DNA of 64,000 nucleotides from Ceratothoa steindachneri (GCA_963969495.1 OZ018323.1:79432919-79496918), one strand, 5' to 3'; counted from the stretch's first letter, positions 11,738-23,075 are shown. Numbers and translations are program-made. The notes: generated by a model not told the origin, from the sequence alone.

Positions 11738-12307
11738 TTGCAAGAGAAAATTCCAAGGTTTCCAAATTTGGTATACACTCCTCCAGGTACAAACTACGCA
11801 TGGGTAAAAGTCATGCATAAGTATATGTCTATACCGCTGCCTCATGAGTCTTCCATGCAATGGTACCTTCCATCGCAAATGCTCTCTCACAACAGCTCCA
11901 CGAGAAGATTGGTAGAGGCAACTCTTGCAGGATCACGTGACTCTCCCGGTAGATCGCTGAATTCTCCTGCTGGAAAGCGCAACTCTCCTGCGTTTCAAGA
12001 TTGCATCTGCTGCTACCCCCAGAAATACGGTAGACACGCTCACCGCTGTGCACCTGGTCCCAAGGATAATAGTTAATCGGGAATCATCTGAAGAAGGCCG
12101 CATATCTGTTTCCTTCTCTCCGTGCTTGCATGAAATTGACTCGACCATGAGAAGAAGGTTCCAGGTCGACCCGGGAGTCGTCTACTCTATTCTCCTTGCT
12201 ATATACGACCATCTTCAAAAACAAGAAAGCAACCTTCACTTTCAGAACACAACGGAATCCTCAATTCGTACGTTTGGTGAACGTAGACCTAATCTATCTT
12301 GCAGTTA
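11738..12307 (+). pseudogene. Ty3/Gypsy-like gag-protease remnant
   Basis: Two motifs sit in the expected order. At about 11,995-12,060 the reading is CICCYPQKYGRHAHRCAPG, which resembles the C-x2-C-like WYHxxFGxxAxxCxxPC stretch at the gag/protease junction of many animal Gypsy polyproteins. At 12,145-12,307 it reads RRRFQVDPGVVYSILL, then ESSIRTFGERRPNLSC, paralleling the RRFLVDTGAxVSVxP active-site loop and the SxIRTFG-xRxLxL strand of retropepsins. The catalytic triad Asp-Thr-Gly is degraded to Asp-Pro-Gly, and stops or frame changes separate the blocks. No LTRs or RT are visible, and the mariner begins only ~50 bp downstream. A short, inactive fragment. Confidence 0.55.
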
Positions 12308-12354
12308 AGACGTAACTTAACATGTAACTATTTGGTATCAAGTGTTCGATCATA

Positions 12355-13270
12355 CGAGGGGCTGTCAATAAGTTTTGCGAATCGATAGGGCAAAACAGAG
12401 GAAGGGAGATGGCTGTTTGTGGGGGTGTTAGGACAAGTTATGACAATTCAGGACCTACAGCCACACGCTCCTGCCTCGTCTATTTAAAAAGCAATAGCTG
12501 ATCGCAGATCGTCAGTCACAAATTTTTCAACAATGGACAAGGTTGAGCACCACGCAGTGATCAAACTTTTGCCCAAAGAAGGCAAGAATGCAAAAGTGAT
12601 CCATGAACGCATGGTTGCAGTGTACACCGACACCGCCCCTTCCTATGCAACCATTGCTCGCTGGAATAGGGAGTTCCACCATGGTCGTGAGTCCCTTGAA
12701 GATGACACCTGTCAGACGCGACCAACGAGGACAATGTGGTCCATGTGGAGAGGATGATCCTCGAAAATCGATGGGTGAAGGTCGAAGAAATCGAGCGAGA
12801 ACTTGGAATATCACATGAAAGTGTTATCAACATCATCCACGACAATTTGGCCATGACCAAGGTCTCTGCCCATTGGGTCCCTAGAAACCTCACGCCCCAT
12901 GATCGACTTCAACGTCGTCAAAGTCCACAAGGTCAGAATTGCACGAGCTGCCCTGCGCTAGTGCGGATTCGAGAAGCTCAACCATCCCTCCTACAGTCCA
13001 GATCTGGCCCCTAGCGACTACTTTTCATTTCGCCAGCTCACGGTAGCACTGCGTGGACGCCGGTTTGGGGACGATGATGTCCAGCTCGCCGTCCAGGAGT
13101 GGATTGAACAGCAGTCGGGAGATTTCTGGTTGTCAGGAATTTGAAGCCTCAGGGACAAGTGGCGCAAGTGCATTGAAGTCGAGGGTAGTTATATTGAAAA
13201 ATAATAAAACACTTTTCCTCAGATCTCGTTTCCTTATATCCAAATTCCGAAACTTATTGACCACCTCTCG
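12355..13270 (+). mobile_element. Mariner transposon with intact TIRs, internally deleted
   Basis: A 916-bp Tc1/mariner element flanked by TA dinucleotides (12,353-12,354 and 13,271-13,272). The TIRs read CGAGGGGCTGTCAATAAGTTT on the left and, inverted, CGAGAGGTGGTCAATAAGTTT on the right. The coding content is a mariner transposase lacking its catalytic centre. It inserted just downstream of the Gypsy protease scrap. The near-identical, well-matched ends suggest it could still be mobilised in trans by a full-length relative. A second copy with the same deletion starts at 63,591 on the other strand. Confidence 0.9.
12533..13204 (+). pseudogene. Mariner transposase, catalytic core deleted
   Basis: ATG at 12,533 opens MDKVEHHAVIKLLPKEGKN, then the HTH region (PSYATIARWNREFHHGRESLEDD). 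After a frameshift near 12,735 comes HVERMILENRWVKVEEIERELGIS and SAHWVPRNLTPHD, the mariner WVPxxLTxxxR linker. From there the sequence jumps straight to VRIARAALR*CGFEKLNHPSYSPDLAPSDYF and FWLSGI*SLRDKWRKCIEVEG, ending at 13,204. A typical mariner transposase is about 340-350 residues; roughly 120-150 residues holding the first two catalytic aspartates are missing. Two in-frame stops remain. It cannot be an active enzyme. The DNA-binding half and C-terminus show the family clearly. Confidence 0.88.
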
Positions 13271-13272
13271 TA

Positions 13273-13821
13273 GATGCCAAGTTTTTAGCAAATTATACTC
13301 TTTTATTTCACCTTAAATATTCACGCTTGGTAGACGGTACCACCAATCTATGAATAAGTGCCATAAATGAAAATGTCATTCTTCCATCGCTCGCTTATGC
13401 AAATTTCAACCAGCTCTACAGTAGACAACTCCTTTTTAAATACAAACCACACAACGAGTACGGCAATAGCCAAAAAGTGCTTAGTGATCTGTCTTCATAT
13501 TTTCATCATGTTTTGACTGCCTGTTGCAGAAAGCCCGTGACATTTATCTCTCAAAATTTAAGGGGTAGTCAAAATTAAATTTCAGAGTTTGTTGAAAGCA
13601 ACCAAGATTCGGCCCAATAGATCTCTCTATAATGCCTCACTCATTAATCTTGTAAAGAAGGCCAACAGACAATTACCGTGGGTCTTGCGCTACCTTACCT
13701 CACCGATTTTACTGCAACTTCACAGAATTTTCGTTGATCTACAAAATCTATTTGTAAGAGGTTTTTTTCAGATATCAGTGGAGCCATCATCCGTTAAAAA
13801 ATAGGCTATGATTTCGCCAGC
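13273..13821. other. No recognisable gene
   Basis: About 550 bp of moderately AT-rich sequence between the mariner and the next hAT derivative. Short frames show no motif, and I see no repeat structure here. Confidence 0.5.
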
Positions 13822-14740
13822 CAGTGGCGGCTCGTGTATAGGCACTACGAAACTGCAGCACTCCCTATTTCCACTCTATATTATCGATAAAATTCAATAT
13901 AATGAGTCCTCTATTCTTCAATTATACTTCGACATTATATAATCCTTAACCTCAAAGTCAGTAGCTATCCCTTAGTTTTTGAAAAAATTAAAAAAAATCC
14001 TCGTATAGAACTGTGCGTTTAACAGTTCCAGCGACGCGGTGTTTGGCTGTTGTGCGCATGCTCACATGTCCGGAGAGATATGAAGCTACACTCTATGAAG
14101 AGAGAGAGAGAGAGAGCACTGTGGCCCACGCAGTGCTGCCCCTGGTGTGATGGTGGAAGGTAGTGTTTCTCTTTGACTCTGCGTGTGCTGTTTATTTTCT
14201 TGAATGTGATAAAGTGTAGAATTAAATTCATATTTTTTCGGTTCTTTAATTAATTAATAATTGAGCTGCTGAAATTTATATCGGAAAATAATTTAGATGA
14301 TGTTCTTAGTGAAATTACGAAACTGATAAAAATCCTCTTGACAATATCAGAGGCAGAAGGTTGCCTTTCAACACTGAAAAGAATAAAGAAAATTCTAAGG
14401 AGCCCTATGAATTCTGAAAGACTTAATAAATGCACTTGCAGTGCTTTCAATGAAGAAAGATTCCTCAGTAGTCATCCAGAGATCAAGGAGATAATGATTT
14501 TTTTCGCGCAAATTAAAACCAGAAGAATAGATTTCTTTTTTAAATGAATTGATCAAGCTTGAACTGTAATAATTTAGGCTATTAGTAAGTAACAGTTTGA
14601 TTTTGTTCTGTTTAGGAGTTTATAGAGTTTATCTATAAATTTTCTTTTTATATATTTATTTTCTTTTAGACAATATTAAAACAATGCTAAAAAAATTCTG
14701 ATGCAACACCCCCACTAATTTTAGGTACGAGCCGCCACTG
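13822..14740 (+). mobile_element. Short hAT derivative carrying only the transposase 3' end
   Basis: Terminal inverted repeats CAGTGGCGGCTCGT at 13,822 and, inverted, ACGAGCCGCCACTG ending at 14,740 define a 919-bp element. Flanking octamers do not match, so the target duplication is eroded or one end was exchanged. The interior holds an (AG)n tract at 14,101-14,117 and the last exon of a hAT transposase. An internally deleted, non-autonomous copy. Confidence 0.75.
14263..14547 (+). pseudogene. hAT transposase C-terminal dimerisation region
   Basis: Reads ELLKFISENNLDDVLSEI, then LLTISEAEGCLSTLKRIKKI and LRSPMNSERLNKCTC, ending near the stop at 14,545 with FFAQIKTRRIDFFFK. This parallels the conserved hAT C-terminal pattern (S-A-E-R-S/G-F-S-x-L-K-R-I-K, then MxxERLNxL, then Kx-RRxDF) of the TTF/ZMYM-type group. 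Only this last exon survives; the N-terminal finger and catalytic residues are absent. An inactive remnant. Confidence 0.75.
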
Positions 14741-14745
14741 GTAAG

Positions 14746-15504
14746 GGTAATAAAAAGAATTCCTTAATCCGCTAGAGAAGTCTCCTGGAGTTCCTCAACC
14801 CTCTTCAGGAGCGTTACATATACGACAAGGCAACCATCCATTTCTCTAAAAAGATAAATTTTAAGAAGCCTTTTGTATAAGCTAACGTTTAACTTCAACA
14901 GAAAACGGAGAAAATGGCAATTTTAGCCGTGGAACTTCGCCCTTTCTAAATTTTTGGATGAATGAACAATATGATTCTAGTCAATGCGGTTAGGTAAAGG
15001 TAATCATAAGAATTCCTTAATCCGCTAGAGAAGTCTCCTGGAGTTACTCAACCCTCTTCAGGAGCGTTACATTTACAACAAGGCAACCGTCTATTTCTCT
15101 GAAAAGAGAAATTTCAAGAAGCTTTTTGTATAAGCTAACGTTTAACTTCAACAGAAAACGGGGAATGTGAATTTAGTCGTGGATCTTCGCCCATTCTAAT
15201 ATTTTTTTTGATAAATGAACAATAACGTTCTAGTCAATGCGGTTAGGTAAGGATAATAATAAGAATTCCTTAATCCGCTAGAGAAGTCTTCTGGAGTTCC
15301 TCTAACCTGTTCAGGAGCGTTACATATACGGCAAGGCAACCATCTATTTCTCTAAGAAAAGAAATTTCAAGAAGCCTCTTTTATAAGCTAACGTTTAACT
15401 TCAACAGAAAACGGAGAAAATGTTAATTTTAGCCTTGGATCTTCACCCTTCCTAATTGTTTTGATAGATGAACAATAACGTTTTAGTCACCGCGGTTAGG
15501 TAAA
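14746..15504 (+). repeat. Tandem triplication, 253-bp unit
   Basis: Three direct copies at a constant spacing of 253 bp. The landmark TTCCTTAATCCGCTAGAGAAG recurs at about 14,760, 15,013 and 15,266. Each unit also carries CAGGAGCGTTACAT, AGCTAACGTTTAACTTCAACAGAAAACGG and TCGCCC/TCACCC followed by ATGAACAATA and GCGGTTAGGTAA. The units differ by scattered substitutions and short indels. A satellite-like array with no coding potential. Confidence 0.92.
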
Positions 15505-15974
15505 GGTAATAATCATGGCCGGATTTAGATTTGATGAGGACATAATCTATTTGAGATAATAGGGCTCATTTATTTGTCCAGATGTCCTATGTCGGCAACA
15601 AATTGTCGGTGTTTTTTTGTTTAATATGGTAATTTTTGGACCTAATAGATATCTAAAACCATTTGTACTTGACAAAATATGTATTTTATCAAAGTGATTG
15701 TTGGACTGAAATACAATTAAGAAGTAGTATATTAATAATAAAATAATTATTAACCTCTAACTTAAAATTATTTTTTATTCCTAACAAACTTAATAATGCA
15801 AACACTTTGGTAAAAAAACAAAAGTTCTTTTAGAAACACAATTTACAAAGGCTTATAATCTAGTCTCTGGAAACTTGCTATAAGGATTAATTATATTAAT
15901 GCATCTACCCAATATCCATTAAATTGTATAATTTTATTAAGATTTATTGTATACTGTGTATACAAACAGAACAC
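15505..15974. other. No recognisable gene; AT-rich
   Basis: Very AT-rich sequence between the tandem array and the first LINE copy. It may include the 3' UTR of that minus-strand LINE, but no motif marks the boundary. Confidence 0.5.
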
Positions 15975-15983
15975 AAAAATGAT

Positions 15984-18698
15984 CTAAACTAAAATACTTT
16001 CTTTACTGCCTTTGCCAAAGTCACTGCTAGTAAAGTTCCTCGTCCTTATGTATCTGTATCTGTCTCCCAACGGAATGTCAATGTGTCTTTGTCTGAGCTC
16101 GTTCGTCATGTGTCCTTCAATTTTCTCCCATATTTTGCGGGCTATTGACTGGAGCTCAATGTTAATCCGGGACAGTTGGAGCCCCTCATGTAGGTCTCTC
16201 ATCCTTCTTCTTTCCTCTTCCTTATGTTAGTGATTAGGAATACTGCCTTGTTCTGGACCCTCTGGATGGATCTCACTTGTGTTTTGAGACTAGTGCTGAT
16301 AGGTATTGGTGGGTACATCAGTTTTGATCTTATGAGAGCATTCTAATATTTTTCATTTGGCATTTTCAGGTTTTTAAACCTGAACAGCTTGCTGAGCTCT
16401 GCATTCGCTCGCGCTCCTGTGTGAGCAGCATGGCTGTCATACTCATTCTTACCTATCCTTAGTTCCAGAACTGTTCCCTCTGCACTGTAGGGAATGCGGG
16501 CGTCTTCGGTTTCTATGTGGCGCTGCCTCCTCCGGAAGAGGGGAATCACCTTAAACTTCTGAGTGTTTGTGGCGATTTTCCACCTTTTCTCGAACCTGGT
16601 GATTTGGTCAATTTTTCTGGCCGTTATTTGAAGCCAGGAGTTCGGGGTTTCTAAAGTGGGCCGTAGTAATTTGGGAGATCTCGTCTACGAACTGGATGTA
16701 CAGCAAGTCTTTCCTGACCGGACTTGGGATTTAGGAGGTCGAGGGTGTATATGTTGTATAGGAAGGTGCTTAGGCACCCTCCTTGTGGCACGCCTGTAGA
16801 TGGTTAGATGTCTGGTCAGGTGTAGTCTTTTATCTGAATGTAAGCCTTTCTGTCCGTTATATAGTCACAAAGTATTTTATCCAGTCTTGGGTTTAGTACT
16901 AGTCTTAGTATTTTGTACTGTAATCCAGTCCTCCATACTTTGTCGAATGCCTTCTTGACATCTCTGAGCACCGGGTCTGCATACCTTTTTTGGCTACCAA
17001 TCTTCGCGAGCTTCTCCGTGATGATTGCCAGCACGTAATCCGTCCCTCTCCCTCTTCTGAATCCATGCTGATGTTGGTTGTGGAGGTTGTTGTTCTCCAT
17101 GAATTCGTGGACTCTGTTTGCAAGTATCTTTTCGAATAGCTTGCCAGGCACTTCGAAGAGGGAGATTGGTCTGAAGTTTGAGGGTGAGTCGGGTGGCTTC
17201 CCGGATTTTGGAATGAAGATCATTTTAGCGATCTAACATTCGTCCGGAAAATAGCCAGCGTTTAGGCATGCATTCATTATGTTGACAAGCCCCTCAATGA
17301 TATTGTTTTGTCAACTGTGTTTTGCCTGGTACTCTCTGTCTGAAGGTAGACAGGGTCGTTGCTATTTCTTCTGTGGTGATCTTTCTACCATAACCCGTCA
17401 TCTCTCTGTTGGCAGATGCCATGTTGAAGTGGTAAGTTCTGTCAAGCACTTGTCCTAATTGGTCGTGGATATGGTTTTCGAAGTCAAGGTCAAATTGTTC
17501 GTTTTCTTCTGGTGAGATAGTAAAGACGTTCTTCCAGAAGTTTCTGAACTCTTCTTTTGTTTCTTCTTCGTCATCTAGTTTAGTCCCGTCTTATCTTCTG
17601 AGGTAGATGTCTTTGTCCGGAGGTTTTTCCTTTAATCTCGATACCATATTCCAGAAGGTTCGAGGGTCTATCTCCTCGTCGAGTTTGTTTATAATGTCAT
17701 TACATAAGGTCGTCTGTAGCTCCCTTATAAGTGCTGTCATTTCTGTCCTTACTGTTTTTAGTCGTCTGTTCCTTTGTCTGTCAGTTCCTAGTAGTCTGAT
17801 GTCTTCATACAGTCTTTTGTACTCGTCTGATAGGTCATGTAATTCTTGAGTCCATACTGGTGCTGGTAAAGTCTTGTAGGTAGATTCAGGCACTGTTGCG
17901 CGGTCCGCTTCCACCATTTTCTCTGTTAGTGTTGCCAGTTCCTGGTTAATTTCTTCCAGTGTGGCTTTTTCAAGGGGTTGAGGGACGTATTCATTAAGGA
18001 GATTTCGGTACTACTCCCAGTTTGTTCAGGAGAAGCATTTCCTTTCCTTAACGGGAATTTGGATTGGACTGGAGGATATTTTGATTATTGTGGCGATGTG
18101 GTCGCTTAGTATCAAGGGGCCGGGTTAAATGAAATAGTTATATGGAAACTGCGGGCTGGTTAGAATGATATCTAGTTTTGTAACGTATCGCTCATTTATG
18201 AAGGTGGAGAAGTCGGGTCCCGCGCGAACTACAATGTTCCTTTTTAAAAGGGTCTTCAGATTGTTTCCTTTACGGTTCATTCGTCCGGTATATCCTAATT
18301 CCTGACATCTGGCGTTGAGCGCCTCTCCCCTCAAACAAGACTATTCTTCTATGTGCACAGAGTTGAAGAAAGTTATGCATCAGGGTGTATTCTTGTTTTG
18401 GGGGTTGGTATCCTGTGGACACCACTAGGGGTCCCAGGGCTGTTTGGATCTCGATAGCCAGATATGATTCGTCTAAGGTAGGAAGTTCTTTGAATCGAAT
18501 CCCCCTTTTAACTGCAATGGCAGCACCATCGAATCGTTCTAAGCTGTGGTTTCTAGAGATGACATTGTAGCTGAAGATCTTTATTTGTTTTTGCGTGGTA
18601 CTTACTCCATGTTCGGAGATTAGTACTATGTCAGGGTCGCATTGTCTAAATATGTTGCCGTATGTCGTTTGTTTGTTGTCCCATCCGTCAGCGTTCAT
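15984..18698 (-). pseudogene. LINE ORF2 (endonuclease-reverse transcriptase), copy L1
   Basis: Starts with LQMNADGW and TYGNIFRQCDPDIVLISEHGV, the N-terminus of an APE-type endonuclease. It continues through FDGAAIAVKRG, STGYQPP and ALNARCQELGYTG (frameshifted) to a LSDHIA motif, the SDH box of the nuclease. RT blocks follow: SNFRPISLFEVPGKLFEKILANR, QHGFRRGRG, VKKAFDKVWRTGLQYKIL and GVPQGGCLS. The catalytic box is visible at 16,680-16,691 only in another frame, as FVDE. Thumb and C-terminal blocks end at 15,984. Stops and frameshifts interrupt it at least six times. The enzyme would nick target DNA and reverse-transcribe the LINE RNA; this copy is dead. Confidence 0.88.
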
Positions 18699-18782
18699 CT
18701 GTAGAATTGTTGTCTTTTGTTAGTCTGTCCATGTTGTCTATCGTTTAGTTGTTCCTTTTGTCGTGTTTCTTTGGGGTGGAGG

Positions 18783-20060
18783 CAGTAGTGGGCGTGATAG
18801 CGAAAAAATGTAACTCGATAACCGATAAATCGATAACGATAACCTTATCGGCGATAACCGATAATCGATAACTGGCGATAAATTGATCGCCCGATAAGGT
18901 GATAACCGATAAATCGATAAATCCAAAATTATAATAAAATATTTATTATTGACTATATATAGCGTTATTTTATAATACAATAGCAAGACTATTTGAATAT
19001 TGTTTCTTAGTTTCTTACCTGGTGAGGCTCTCCTTCATCTCCTCATAGGTTTTAAGGATCCTCCTCCCCAGCCTCCTCCTGGAGGGTACCTCTTTCTTAA
19101 GGTTGAGGGCGTGGACCATGTCCCCGAATCTCTGACTGTCCACAATCGTCAGCGACAGCATGTTGTCCACCACAAACCTGAAAATTGTCTTGTCGACGGT
19201 GGACTGCACGACGGCACTGCTCTGGGCCATGAGGCCAAAGGTCTCGGCGATGGACATCTGCCGTTGCTTCTTGCTGATTGACCCGCCGTCGTCTGACTGA
19301 CCGGACCAGTTCCTGCTGCAGCCGCCAGTCCCAACGTTAGCCTTGCAAGCTTCATCAACTTGTTTTGCCTTGCCAGGATGAATCCTGTTGAAGTGGCTCT
19401 TCAGGTTAGCCTTGGTGCCCTTGTTCATTTTCACTTCAGTGATCTTGGGGAGGCAGGACAAGAACTGGAAGATGTAGCTGTCACCAACCATCTTCTTGTA
19501 CTTCACCCACTTGCCAAGGAATGGCCAGAGTCAATAGACTCCGCTGAGTCTCTTTGGCTTGATGTGGGCACAGTCTCTTGCGACAACATCACGAATTCAA
19601 TACTATCAAATAGCATAGCACTGCACTACTAAATTACAATAAAAATAGGATCAGTTTAGAATAGGGCCATAACTTCGTAAGTGTTCAAAACGTTAATAAA
19701 AGGATATTAAAGAATAGCACCGAATAGTACATGTATTCATATACACATGCACAAAAAATTAGAACGGAAGAAGCACGGGATCATAAGGGAAAAATCGTCA
19801 ACGAACGCGTAAAACCGGTAGCGCGCAGGAGCAACACCTCGTCCGAAAACTCTCGTCCGAAAGCTGGTTCCCAGCTCGGACCTACCTATTTCTGCCTCCA
19901 ATTCACGCGCAGCTCGCCCTTGTGCTAAACTAGAACCAAATACTAAAATTATCGATTATCGCTAGTTTGGAACCAAAAGTATCGGCAATACCGATGAATC
20001 GATAAAGCCGAAAAAAATATCGGATAACCGATATCGTTATCGCGATAACGCCCACCTATG
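18783..20060 (-). mobile_element. Nested hAT transposon (1,278 bp) inside L1
   Basis: Ends CAGTAGTGGGCG (18,783) and CGCCCACCTATG (20,060) are inverted repeats with CA/TG termini. Subterminal regions are packed with CGATAACCGATAA-type repeats in opposite orientations. The flanking octamers GGTGGAGG (18,775-18,782) and GATGGAGG (20,061-20,068) are a hAT-length duplication with one mismatch. The paralogous LINE L3 lacks the element at the matching place, an internal empty site. It carries only the first part of a transposase, so it is non-autonomous. Confidence 0.92.
19015..19506 (-). CDS. BED-finger hAT transposase N-terminal region, intact frame of 163 codons
   Basis: An uninterrupted frame. 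Residues about 1-45 resemble a BED zinc finger (SCLPK, then TKANLKSHFNRIHP), where the paired His are present but the first Cys pair is imperfect. A Ser/Gly-rich linker follows (GGSISKKQRQMSIAETF), and then DKTIFRFVVDNMLSLTIVDSQRFGDMVHAL and VPSRRRLGRRIL. That order is the hAT hinge seen in ZBED-like transposases (VxxMLPLSxVDxxxFxxLVxxL, PSRxTLxRR). The RNase-H-like catalytic domain is absent. It could encode a DNA-binding, repressor-like fragment, but nothing shows it is expressed. Confidence 0.7.
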   Translation of the reverse strand: MKYKKMVGDSYIFQFLSCLPKITEVKMNKGTKANLKSHFNRIHPGKAKQVDEACKANVGTGGCSRNWSGQSDDGGSISKKQRQMSIAETFGLMAQSSAVVQSTVDKTIFRFVVDNMLSLTIVDSQRFGDMVHALNLKKEVPSRRRLGRRILKTYEEMKESLTR

Positions 20061-20914
20061 GATGGAGGGGCTAGGTGGTGGGAATCTAGTCAGAAATGAT
20101 ATGAAGTGAAAAGAGAAGTGGGAGACAAAGAACAGCTCTTCCGACACTCCCCCGCCCCCCTTGGCCCTTATAGAGCGAACGAGGAGGGAAGGGGGGGGGG
20201 GGAGACCCAGTACTCATTTGTAGACCCCCATAGTTACACTGTCTAGAGCCAAAGTAGGCTCAAAGCACTGTGAATACGGCGGATAGGAGTGAGAGGGAGA
20301 GGAAGAAGAGAGTTTTAGGATAGGACAGCGAAGGAAATAGTAGGAAACAAAAGTGGACTTAGTTAGTCATGAGACTTACAGCTTAACGTGGAATCCAAAC
20401 CATGATGTGCCGCTTGTCTCTAACTATACCTTTGCAGTTTATCGTGACCCCTGTCCCACGTATCTACTGTCAGTCCCGTGTACAAATGTTATAGTAAAAA
20501 AGAATAGATGTTGAAGACTGAAGGAAGTAAGAGATTTGCAAAGAGATGCTAGTTGCCTGGAGTTCAGGCTTATCTCTACCCATTATAGGTAGTTATAGCT
20601 AGTGTGATAAAGTTAGAAAATTTGTATTTGCGTGAGTGTCCCGCATTGCTGAGTTATTTTTTTATTTATTTATTTATTTATTTTTTTTTGGGGGGGGGTA
20701 TATGTATCTATTTTTATTGTCTAAGTAGCGTTGGTATTTATGAGGCGTTCGAACCGTTATTAGTAATTATTCTTACTAAAAACTGGTGTAAGTTTGCACT
20801 CTCTATCTATTCTTTCGTATTCTTATCCTAGTTATAATTGACTATATGCTATTCTCTGGTGATGCTTCGGTTATTAAATTACTCTTAGTCGTCGTCAAGT
20901 ATTATTCTCTTTCT

Positions 20915-23065
20915 CTAGGTGTAGATTTCTTCTTCGTCCTCTTCTCCTTCTTCTACTATCCTTACGAAGCTTGGGAATAATCTGTGTAATCTCCATCCTT
21001 TTATTTGGGCAATTTGGTTGGTTATTTCAACTCCTACTTCATGCTGTGTCTTTTCTATGATTCTCCTTGCTCTTTTTGCAATTATTCTGTTAAGTGGCTT
21101 TATCTTTGCCTCCATCTGCAGGTCTCATAGTCTTCTTCTTTCTCCTCTTCTAGTGTTTGTTATTGAGTATATAGCTTTGTTTTGGACTTTTTGGAGTCTT
21201 AATAGGTTACTTCTCGAGATCATGTACATCGCGACGGTTGGATAAAAAATAATCGCGGACTGTACTATGGCTTGATAAATTTTTCTCTTGTTTTTCATCC
21301 TTAGGTTAACTGACTTGTGCTTTTTATAACCTGATTTCGTAATGGTTAGTCCAAGCACCTTACATCCTCTGCCGTATCTTTAGCGTTGTCCTTCTACACA
21401 TACATCTGAGATGCTCCTCCTGTACGCGAGTACCATTTTAAATTTATCCCTGTTGGTTTTAATTTTTTATTTTTCTTTCTATCTATTAATGCTTCTCTTT
21501 TATTCTGCAGTCATCCTAGCTTGCATTGAGCCGTTCCTGTAGGGGCAAACTATGATTTGGCTGACGTCTTCGGCAAATTTGATGTTCAAGCAGCCTTTAT
21601 TTCTTTGTAGTGGTATATCTGCTGTGTAGATTGAATAGAGAAGCGGACTCAAACATCCACCTTGGGGCAAACCCGCAGTGAGCTCGAATATTGCTCCCTA
21701 ATGTCGTCCTATTTACGCATAAGCACGTCTCTTCATTACATAATCACATAAAATCCTTTCGATCTTGTTGTTCATTCCTAATCTGAGTATTTTGATTTGT
21801 ATATCCTCTGCCCTACTTTGTCGAATGCCTTGGACACGTCCCGACCTACGATGTCTATGCTCATTTTTTCTCTATTTGCTTTCGCTATCCTTTTAAGGAT
21901 GAATCCAAGGGCCATCTCCCTGCTTCTGTTTTTCCGGAAGCCACATTGGCAGCTGTTTCTCCGGGTATTATCATCGAGGAATTTGGATAGTCTGTTATTA
22001 ATTATTTTTTCCAATACCTTACCGATGAAATTTAGTAGCGACACGGGGCGGTAGTTACCGACTTGATCTGGGGGTTTTCCCGATTCGGATATGAATATCA
22101 CCTTCGCCACTTTCAGTTTATCAGGAAAGTATCCCGTGTTCAAGCACGCATTGAAGACGTTTCTCACTACCTCCAATATTTTCGGGGGTGCTCCAAGGTA
22201 ATTTAATCCGGTGAGTCCCGATCTGCCTGGGGCTCTCTGTCGGAAGTTCTTTATCCTTTATTTTAATTCCTCAGATGTAATGATTGCGTCTATTCCGTCG
22301 TTGTTGTTTCTCCTTTCCTCGACAAAGCGGAAGGGGCACGTACGTCTGAAGTAATTCTTTGTACTTATCCCGATCCGCTCTATGCTATGCCTTCCATTTC
22401 TTCGAAGGGGTTTGTATAAGATTCTTGTTTATGTGCATTAGAGTCGCAGTGTGGTCACTGGAAGGAACATCCACTGGTTCCATAAAATAGTTAAAGGGCA
22501 GATTGAAGTTAGCCAGACAGATATCCGGTTTTGTTGCGTGTTCTCTTCGTAAGTATGTAGGGAAATTGGGTCCCAGTCTTTGCAGTATACGTCTATTCAT
22601 AAGCGTGTTAAGTTGTCTTCCAACTCTGTTTGTATTTCTGTACCCAGAAGCCCTGCAATGGGCCTTTAAATCGCCCATCAAAATGACCGGTATCCTATAG
22701 ATGAACAGTTTAGTAAAGTTTTGTAACGGTAATTGGGGGCGTCTGGGTGGCTGGTATCCAGTTGCGACAATGATGTTGCTTAATTCCATTTTAATTTCTA
22801 TATCTAAATATGCGTCCTCCAATCCTTGTATTGTTTTGTACTGCAATCCGTCGTGTGTTTCTCCTGAAGGATTTGTGTTAATAACATTGTAGTTCCATAT
22901 CTTTAATTTCTCGTTTTCTGTGTTTATTCCATGTTCTGATATTTGTATAACATCTGGGTCAATCTTTCTGAATAAGTTTCCGTACATAATTTCCTTGTCT
23001 CTCCATCCGCATGTGTTAATTTGTAGTACTTTTAATTTCTTAATATCCATAATCCAATTGTCCAT
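20915..23065 (-). pseudogene. LINE ORF2 (endonuclease-reverse transcriptase), copy L2
   Basis: The endonuclease half (23,065-22,385) is one open frame of 226 codons. It holds VLQINTCGW, DPDVIQISEHGI, TGYQPPRRPQLP, LMGDLKAHCRASGYRN, TKPDICLANF and the SSDHTATLMH box; the usual DLNAR reads DLKAH. A frameshift follows. RT blocks include KSGKPPD/ESGKPPDQVGNYRPVSLLNFIGKVLEKI, QCGFRKNRS and RDVSKAFDKV. At 21,566-21,577 the catalytic box reads FAED (FAEDVSQII) rather than FADD. The C-terminus ends with an acidic EEGEEDEEEIY tail, also present in L6 (EEEEIY). Broken by several stops. Confidence 0.88.
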
Positions 23066-23075
23066 TTCCGTTCGT

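Larger units (their letters stand above)
15975..20085 (-). mobile_element. LINE copy L1, split by a nested hAT
   Basis: Non-LTR retrotransposon on the minus strand, most similar to copy L3 at 24.6-27.9 kb throughout. It covers ORF2 and a few bases of ORF1. It is interrupted at 18,782 by a 1,278-bp hAT and resumes at 20,061 with GGGGCTAGGTGGTGGGAATCTAGT, which is contiguous in L3 at 27,350-27,375. It is 5'-truncated at about 20,085, where the 3' UTR of L2 starts. Confidence 0.85.

Noticed and set aside
11738..12308. A host gene spanning overlapping frames on both strands near 12 kb
   Set aside because: The plus-strand blocks fit a decayed Gypsy gag-protease junction better, and the minus-strand frames carry no motif.
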